From Rheum nobile (lineage: Eukaryota > Streptophyta > Magnoliopsida > Caryophyllales > Polygonaceae): a stretch of 64,000 nucleotides of DNA. Position 1 is the stretch's first letter. Every line of letters starts with the position of its first letter. Position numbers and translations under genes: made by a program. The stretch spans positions 1,798,001 through 1,862,000 of the forward strand of contig WOAB01000563.1 of assembly GCA_027886185.1 (NCBI GenBank). The letters are read 5' to 3'. Shown here piece by piece: positions 55,693 through 64,000 of the stretch. The notes beneath the pieces were generated by a model. That model saw only the letters and a program-made list of their open reading frames with translations. It was not told the origin of the DNA and made no database searches.

Positions 55693-58600
55693 TGGTTATT
55701 TTTTATGCTTAATAGAAATATAAATTGAACTATGTTGCAAATTTAACATGAAGATATAAGAATTATACAACGATATGAAAATGAGGACTTTTTAATTGAT
55801 TAATATGTAGTAATTGTATATAATTGTGAATCAAAAACTTTGTATATTATATAGACAATTAAAGATTATTAATATAATTGTTAATATATGAAATTGTCAC
55901 TTTAGTACTTTTTGGATTTGAGAAATTGTTTAAATTTTGTGCTAAATAAATAAGGCATGAAATGAAGAAAAAAAAAACTAATTCATCTTTACAAGTTAGC
56001 ATTCAATGACCTAGAATGCTAAGTTTTAAATATATATATATATAGATGGTTGTTTTTCATGCTTAATAGAAATATAAATTGAACTATATTGAAAATTTAA
56101 TGTCAAGATATAAGAGTTATACAACGATATGAAAATGAGAACTTATTAATTGATTAATATGTAGTAATTTTATATAATTGTGAATCAAAAACTTTTTATA
56201 TTATATAGAAGATTATAGATTATCAATATAATTGTTAATATATGAAATTGTCACTTTAGTACTTTTTGGATTTGAGAAATTGTTTAAATTTTGGGCTAAA
56301 TAAATAAGGCAAGAAATGAAAAAAAAAACAATTCATCTTTAAAAGTTAGCATTCAATGACCTAGAATGCTAACTTTTAAATATATATAGATATAGATGGT
56401 TGTTTTTCATGCTTAATAGAAATATAAATTGAACTATGTTAAAAATTTAACGTGAAGATATAAGAGTTATACAACGATATGAAAATGAAGACTTTTCAAT
56501 TGATTAATATGTAGTAATTGTATATAATTGTGAATCAAAAACTTTTTATATTATATAGAAGATTATAGATTATCAATATAATTGTTAATATATGAAATTG
56601 TCACTTTAGTACTTTTTGGATTTGAGAAATTGTTTAAATTTTGGGCTAAATAAATAAGGCATGAAATGGAAAAAAAAACTAATTCATCTTTAAAAGTTAG
56701 CATTCAATGACCTAGAATGCTAACTTTTAAATATATATATATATATATATATATATAGATGGTTGTTTTTCATGCTTAATAGATATATAAATTGAACTAT
56801 GTTGAAAATACAACGATATGAAAATGAGGACTTATTAATTGATTAATATGTAGTAATTATATATAATTGTGAATCAAAAACTTTTTATATTATATATAAG
56901 ATTATATATTATTTATATAATTGTTAATATATGAAATTGTCACTTTAGTACTTTTCAGATTTGAGAAATTGTTTAAATTTTGGGCTAAATAAATAAGGCA
57001 AGAAATGAAAAAAAAAACAATTCATTTTTAAAAGTTAGCATTCAATGACCTAAAATGCTAACTTTTAAATATATATAGATGGTTGTTTTTCATGCTTAAT
57101 AGAAATATAAATTTAACTATGTTGAAAATTTAACGTGAAGATATAAGAGTTATACAACGATATGAAAATGAGGACTTATTAATTGATTAATATGTAGTAA
57201 TTGTATATAATTGTGAATCAAAAACTTTTTATATTATATAGAAGATTATATATTATTGATATAATTGTTAATATATGAAATTGTCACTTTAGTACTTTTT
57301 GGATTTGAGAAATTATTTAAATTTTGGGCTAAATAAATAAGGCAAGAAATGGAAAAAAACAATTCATCTTTAAAAGTTAGCATTCAATGACCTAGAATGC
57401 TAACTTTTAAATATATATAGATAGATGATTATTTTTCATGCTTAATAGAAATATAAGTTGAACTATGTTAAAAATTTAACGTGAAGATATAAAAGTTATA
57501 CAACGATATAAAAATAAAAGACTTTTCAATTGATTAATATGTAGTAATTGTATATAATTGTGAATCAAAAACTTTTTATATTATATAGAAGATTATAAAT
57601 TATCAATATAATTGTTAATATATGAAATTGTTACTTTAGTACTTTTTGGATTTGAGAAATTATTTAAATTTTGGGCTAAATAAATAAGGCATGAAATGGA
57701 AAAAAACTAATTCATCTTTAAAAGTTAGCATTCAATGACCTAGAATGCTAACTTTTAAATATATATATATATATAGATGGTTGTTTTTCATGCTTAATAG
57801 AAATATAAATTGAACTATGTTGAAAATTTAACGTCAATATATAAGAGTTATACAACGATATAAAAATGAGGACTTATTAATTGATTAATATGTAGTAATT
57901 GTATATAATTGTGAATCAAAAACTTTTTATATTATATAGAAGATTATATATTAGTGATATAATTGTTAATATATGAAATTGTCACTTTAGTACTTTTCGG
58001 ATTTGAGAAATTGTTTAAATTTTGGGCTAAATAAATAAGACAAGAAATGAAAAAAAAACAATTCATCTTTAAAAGTTAGCATTCAATGACCTAGAATGCT
58101 AACTTTTAAATATATATAGATATAGATGGTTGTTTTTCATGCTTAATAGAAATATAAATTGAACTATGTTGAAAATTTAACGTGAAGATATAAGAGTTAT
58201 ACAACGATATGAAAATGAAGACTTTTCAATTGATTAATATGTAGTAATTGTATATAATTGTGAATCAAAAACTTTTTATATTATATAGAAGATTATAGAT
58301 TATCAATATAATTGTTAATATATGAAATTGTCACTTTAGTACTTTTTGGATTTGAGAAATTGTTTAAATTTTGGGCTAAATAAATAAGGCATGAAATGGA
58401 AAAAAAAAAACTAATTCATCTTTAAAAGTTAGCATTCAATGACCTAGAATGCTAACTTTTAAATATATATATATATATAGATGGTTGTTTTTCATGCTTA
58501 ATAGAAATATAAATTGAACTATGTTGAAAATACAACGATATGAAAATGAGGACTTATTAATTGATTAATATATAGTAATTGTATATAATTGTGAATCAAA

Positions 58601-61600
58601 AACTTTTTATATTATATATAAGATTATATATTATTGATATAATTGTTAATATATGAAATTGTCACTTTAGTACTTTTCGGATTTGAGAAATTGTTTAAAT
58701 TTTGGGCTAAATAAATAAGGCAAGAAATGAAAAAAAAAACAATTCATTTTTAAAAGTTAGCATTCAATGACCTAAAATGCTAACTTTTAAATATATATAG
58801 ATGGTTGTTTTTCATGCTTAATAGAAATATAAATTTAACTATATTGAAAATTTAACGTGAAGATATAAGAGTTATACAACGACATGAAAATGAGGACTTA
58901 TTAATTGATTAATATGTAGTAATTGTATATAATTGTGAATCAAAAACTTTTTATATTATATAGAAGATTATATATTATTGATATAATTGTTAATATATGA
59001 AATTGTCACTTTAGTACTTTTTGGATTTGAGAAATTATTTAAATTTTGGGCTAAATAAATAAGGCAAGAAATGGAAAAAAACAATTCATCTTTAAAAGTT
59101 AGCATTCAATGACCTAGAATGCTAACTTTTAAATATATATAGATAGATGATTATTTTTCATGCTTAATAGAAATATAAGTTGAACTATGTTAAAAATTTA
59201 ACGTGAAGATATAAGAGTTATACAACGATATAAAAATAAAAGACTTTTCAATTGATTAATATGTAGTAATTGTATATAATTGTGAATCAAAAACTTTTTA
59301 TATTATATAGAAGATTATAAATTATCAATATAATTGTTAATATATGAAATTGTTACTTTAGTACTTTTTGGATTTGAGAAATTATTTAAATTTTGGGCTA
59401 AATAAATAAGGCATGAAATGGAAAAAAACTAATTCATCTTTAAAAGTTAGTATTCAATGACCTACAATGCTAACTTTTAAATATATATATATATAGATGG
59501 TTGTTTTTCATGCTTAATAGAAATATAAATTGAACTATGTTGAAAATTTAACGTCAATATATAAGAGTTATACAACGATATGAAAATGAGGACTTATTAA
59601 TTGATTAATATGTAGTAATTGTATATAATTGTGAATCAAAATTTTTTTATATTATATAGAAGATTATATATTAGTGATATAATTGTTAATATATGAAATT
59701 GTCACTTTAGTACTTTTCGGATTTGAGAAATTGTTTAAATTTTGGGCTAAATAAATAAGACAGGAAATGAAAAAAAAACAATTCATCTTTAAAAGTTAGC
59801 ATTCAATGACCTAGAATGCTAACTTTTAAATATATATAGATATAGATGGTTGTTTTTCATGCTTAATAGAAATATAAATTGAACTATGTTGAAAATTTAA
59901 CGTGAAGATATAAGAGTTATACAACGATATGAAAATGAAGACTTTTCAATTGATTAATATGTAGTAATTGTATATAATTGTGAATCAAAAACTTTTTATA
60001 TTATATAGAAGATTATAGATTATCAATATAATTGTTAATATATGAAATTGTCACTTTAGTACTTTTTGGATTTGAGAAATTGTTTAAATTTTGGGCTAAA
60101 TAAATAAGGCATGAAATGGAAAAAAAAAACTAATTCATCTTTAAAAGTTAGCATTCAATGACCTAGAATGCTAACTTTTAAATATATATATATATATAGA
60201 TGGTTGTTTTTCATGCTTAATAGAAATATAAATTGAACTATGTTGAAAATACAACGATATGAAAATGAGGACTTATTAATTGATTAATATGTAGTAATTG
60301 TATATAATTGTGAATCAAAAACTTTTTATATTATATATAAGATTATATATTATTGATATAATTGTTAATATATGAAATTGTCACTTTAGTACTTTTCGGA
60401 TTTGAGAAATTGTTTAAATTTTGGGCTAAATAAATAAGGCAAGAAATGAAAAAAAAAAAACAATTCATTTTTAAAAGTTAGCATTCAATGACCTAAAATG
60501 CTAACTTTTAAATATATATAGATGGTTGTTTTTCATGCTTAATAGAAATATAAATTTAACTATATTGAAAATTTAACGTGAAGATATAAGAGTTATACAA
60601 CGATATGAAAATGAGGACTTATTAATTGATTAATATGTAGTAATTGTATATAATTGTGAATCAAAAACTTTTTATATTATATAGAAGATTATATATTATT
60701 GATATAATTGTTAATATATGAAATTGTCACTTTAGTACTTTTTGGATTTGAGAAATTATTTAAATTTTGGGCTAAATAAATAAGGCAAGAAATGGAAAAA
60801 AAACAATTCATCTTTAAAAGTTAGCATTCAATGACCTAGAATGCTAACTTTTAAATATATATAGATAGATGATTATTTTCCATGCTTAATAGAAATATAA
60901 GTTGAACTATGTTAAAAATTTAACGTGAAGATATAAGAGTTATACAACGATATAAAAATAAAAGACTTTTCAATTGATTAATATGTAGTAATTGTATATA
61001 ATTGTGAATCAAAAACTTTTTATATTATATAGAAGATTATAAATTATCAATATAATTGTTAATATATGAAATTGTTACTTTAGTACTTTTTGGATTTGAG
61101 AAATTATTTAAATTTTGGGCTAAATAAATAAGGCATGAAATGGAAAAAAACTAATTCATCTTTAAAAGTTAGCATTCAATGACCTAGAATGCTAACTTTT
61201 AAATATATATATATATATATATATATAGATGGTTGTTTTTCATGCTTAATAAAAATATAAATTGAACTATGTTGAAAATTTAACGTCAATATATAAGAGT
61301 TATACAACGATATGAAAATGAGGACTTATTAATTGATTAATATGTAGTAATTGTATATAATTGTGAATGAAAAACTTTTTATATTATATAGAAGATTATA
61401 TATTAGTGATATAATTGTTAATATATGAAATTGTCACTTTAGTACTTTTCGGATTTGAGAAATTGTTTAAATTTTGGGCTAAATAAATAAGACAAGAAAT
61501 GAAAAAAAAAAACAATTCATCTTTAAAAGTTAGCATTCAATGACCTAGAATGCTAACTTTTAAATATATATAGATATAGATGGTTGTTTTTCATGCTTAA

Positions 61601-64000
61601 TAGAAATATAAATTGAACTATGTTAAAAATTTAATGTGAAGATATAAGAGTTATACAACGATATGAAAATGAAGACTTTTCAATTGATTAATATGTAGTA
61701 ATTGTATATAATTGTGAATCAAAAACTTTTTATATTATATAGAAGATTATAGATTATCAATATAATTGTTAATATATGAAATTGTCACTTTAGTACTTTT
61801 TGGATTTGAGAAATTGTTTAAATTTTGGGCTAAATAAATAAGGCATGAAATGGAAAAAAAAACTAATTCATCTTTAAAAGTTAGCATTCAATGACCTAGA
61901 ATGCTAACTTTTAAATATATATATATATATAGATGGTTGTTTTTCATGCTTAATAGAAATATAAATTGAACTATGTTGAAAATACAACGATATGAAAATG
62001 AGGACTTATTAATTGATTAATATGTAGTAATTGTATATAATTGTGAATCAAAAACTTTTTATATTATATATAAGATTATATATTATTGATATAATTGTTA
62101 ATATATGAAATTGTCACTTTAGTACTTTTCGGATTTGAGAAATTGTTTAAATTTTGGGCTAAATAAATAAGGCAAGAAATGAAAAAAAAAAAAACAATTC
62201 ATTTTTAAAAGTTAGCATTCAATGACCTAAAATGCTAACTTTTAAATATATATAGATGGTTGTTTTTCATGCTTAATAGAAATATAAATTTAACTATATT
62301 GAAAATTTAACGTGAAGATATAAGAGTTATACAACGATATGAAAATGAGGACTTATTAATTGATTAATATGTAGTAATTGTATATAATTGTGAATCAAAA
62401 ACTTTTTATATTATATAGAAGATTATATATTATTGATATAATTGTTAATATATGAAATTGTCACTTTAGTACTTTTTGGATTTGAGAAATTATTTAAATT
62501 TTGGGCTAAATAAATAAGGCAAGAAATGGAAAAAAACAATTCATCTTTAAAAGTTAGCATTCAATGACCTAGAATGCTAACTTTTAAATATATATAGATA
62601 GATGATTATTTTTCATGCTTAATAGAAATATAAGTTGAACTATGTTAAAAATTTAACGTGAAGATATAAGAGTTATACAACGATATAAAAATAAAAGACT
62701 TTTCAATTGATTAATATGTAGTAATTGTATATAATTGTGAATCAAAAACTTTTTATATTAAATAGAAGATTATAAATTATCAATATAATTGTTAATATAT
62801 GAAATTGTTACTTTAGTACTTTTTGGATTTGAGAAATTATTTAAATTTTGGGCTAAATAAATAAGGCATGAAATGGAAAAAAACTAATTCATCTTTAAAA
62901 GTTAGCATTCAATGACCTAGAATGCTAACTTTTAAATATATATATATATATATATATAGATGGTTGTTTTTCATGCTTAATAAAAATATAAATTGAACTA
63001 TGTTGAAAATTTAACGTCAATATATAAGAGTTATACAACGATATGAAAATGAGGACTTATTAATTGATTAATATGTAGTAATTGTATATAATTGTGAATC
63101 AAAAACTTTTTATATTATATAGAAGATTATATATTAGTGATATAATTGTTAATATATGAAATTGTCACTTTAGTACTTTTCGGATTTGAGAAATTGTTTA
63201 AATTTTGGGCTAAATAAATAAGACAAGAAATGAAAAAAAAAAACAATTCATCTTTAAAAGTTAGCATTCAATGACCTAGAATGCTAACTTTTAAATATAT
63301 ATAGATATAGATGGTTGTTTTTCATGCTTAATAGAAATATAAATTGAACTATGTTGAAAATTTAATGTGAAGATATAAGAGTTATACAACGATATGAAAA
63401 TGAAGACTTTTCAATTGATTAATATGTAGTAATTGTATATAATTGTGAATCAAAAACTTTTTATATTATATAGAAGATTATAGATTATCAATATAATTGT
63501 TAATATATGAAATTGTCACTTTAGTACTTTTTGGATTTGAGAAATTGTTTAAATTTTGGGCTAAATAAATAAGGCATGAAATGGAAAAAAAAACTAATTC
63601 ATCTTTAAAAGTTAGCATTCAATGACCTAGAATGCTAACTTTTAAATATATATATATATATATATATATAGATGGTTGTTTTTCATGCTTAATAGAAATA
63701 TAAATTGAACTATGTTGAAAATACAACGATATGAAAATGAGGACTTATTAATTGATTAATATGTAGTAATTGTATATAATTGTGAATCAAAAACTTTTTA
63801 TATTATATATAAGATTATATATTATTGATATAATTGTTAATATATGAAATTGTCACTTTAGTACTTTTCGGATTTGAGAAATTGTTTAAATTTTGGGCTA
63901 AATAAATAAGGCAAGAAATGAAAAAAAAAACAATTCATTTTTAAAAGTTAGCATTCAATGACCTAAAATGCTAACTTTTAAATATATATAGATGGTTATT
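55630..64000. repeat. AT-rich hairpin satellite with five-monomer higher-order repeat
   Basis: Twenty-five copies of the hairpin TTTAAAAGTTAGCATTC...GAATGCTAACTTTTAAA (17-bp stem in most copies) begin near 55641, 55995, 56345, 56696, 57034, 57376, 57724, 58075, 58428, 58756, 59098, 59446, 59795, 60147, 60477, 60820, 61168, 61529, 61880, 62211, 62553, 62901, 63260, 63611 and 63947. Monomers are 328-361 bp. Diagnostic variants recur every fifth copy: 'acctaaaatgct' at 57034, 58756, 60477, 62211, 63947; the short 'gaaaatacaacg' form at 56696, 58428, 60147, 61880, 63611. This gives a higher-order unit of 1,721-1,736 bp. No coding is seen. The array continues past the window edge. Confidence 0.95.

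Noticed and set aside
55630..64000. Regularly spaced hairpin repeats resembling a CRISPR array
   Set aside because: The whole 330-360 bp monomer is repeated, not only a short repeat with unique spacers, and the context is plant nuclear DNA.
55630..64000. Functional centromere
   Set aside because: A higher-order satellite and a CRM-like element are suggestive together, but there is no evidence of CENH3 binding or chromosomal position in sequence alone.

Overview
This window is repeat-dominated nuclear DNA of a flowering plant, most likely a eudicot. It carries Ty3/gypsy elements (Athila-like and CRM-like), Ty1/copia elements (Sirevirus-like and Ale/Retrofit-like), plant Helitrons, a hAT MITE, a MULE-like element, tRNA-derived SINE-like modules and an AT-rich satellite. 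The only recognisable host-gene sequences are exon fragments with plant-type GT-AG introns. They match trehalose-6-phosphate phosphatase, a MORF/RIP organellar RNA-editing factor and an AGD5-type ArfGAP. I see no complete host gene, no rRNA or tRNA gene and no CRISPR array.

Layout. 1-2773: a degenerate CATGCAC-rich array that fills the introns and flanks of a broken minus-strand gene of plant-mobile-domain type. 2774-4293: a nested palindrome of SINE-like modules. 4294-6308: AT-rich DNA ending in a GTTCAT-rich array. 6309-12671: a non-autonomous Athila-like element inserted in that array (TSD ttcgt). 12672-18401: mostly unassigned AT-rich DNA with a Helitron 3' end at 17412. 18402-21384: an LTR-like block and a minus-strand gypsy gag/protease relic. 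21385-29211: a decayed CRM-like gypsy element (TSD catgg) that splits the relic, which resumes at 29212-29641. 31923-32529: a hAT MITE (8-bp TSD). About 32628-41408: a probable Helitron split by a Sirevirus-like copia element at 33823-40642 (TSD ctatt). 41539-42680: a MULE-like element with long TIRs.

43257-64000 is the most interesting part. A minus-strand Helitron appears to run from 53984 down to 43257. It carries exon pieces of at least three unrelated genes, all in Helitron orientation, and was later hit by a very young Ale-type copia element at 45180-49970 (TSD ctttt, non-TG/CA termini). A second Helitron of the same family (53985-55692) abuts it head to tail. Immediately beyond lies at least 8.3 kb of tandem satellite (about 55630-64000, running off the window). 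Its monomers of about 330-360 bp are arranged in a five-monomer higher-order repeat of about 1.72-1.74 kb. Each monomer contains a hairpin and TA-rich segment resembling the 5' terminus of these Helitrons, so the satellite may have been built from Helitron 5' ends.

Most element ORFs carry in-frame stops and frameshifts. Several stops look like CAG-to-TAG or TGG-to-TAG changes, as expected for decay of methylated repeats. Element boundaries given with a TSD were read base by base; Helitron 5' ends and lineage names are inferences.
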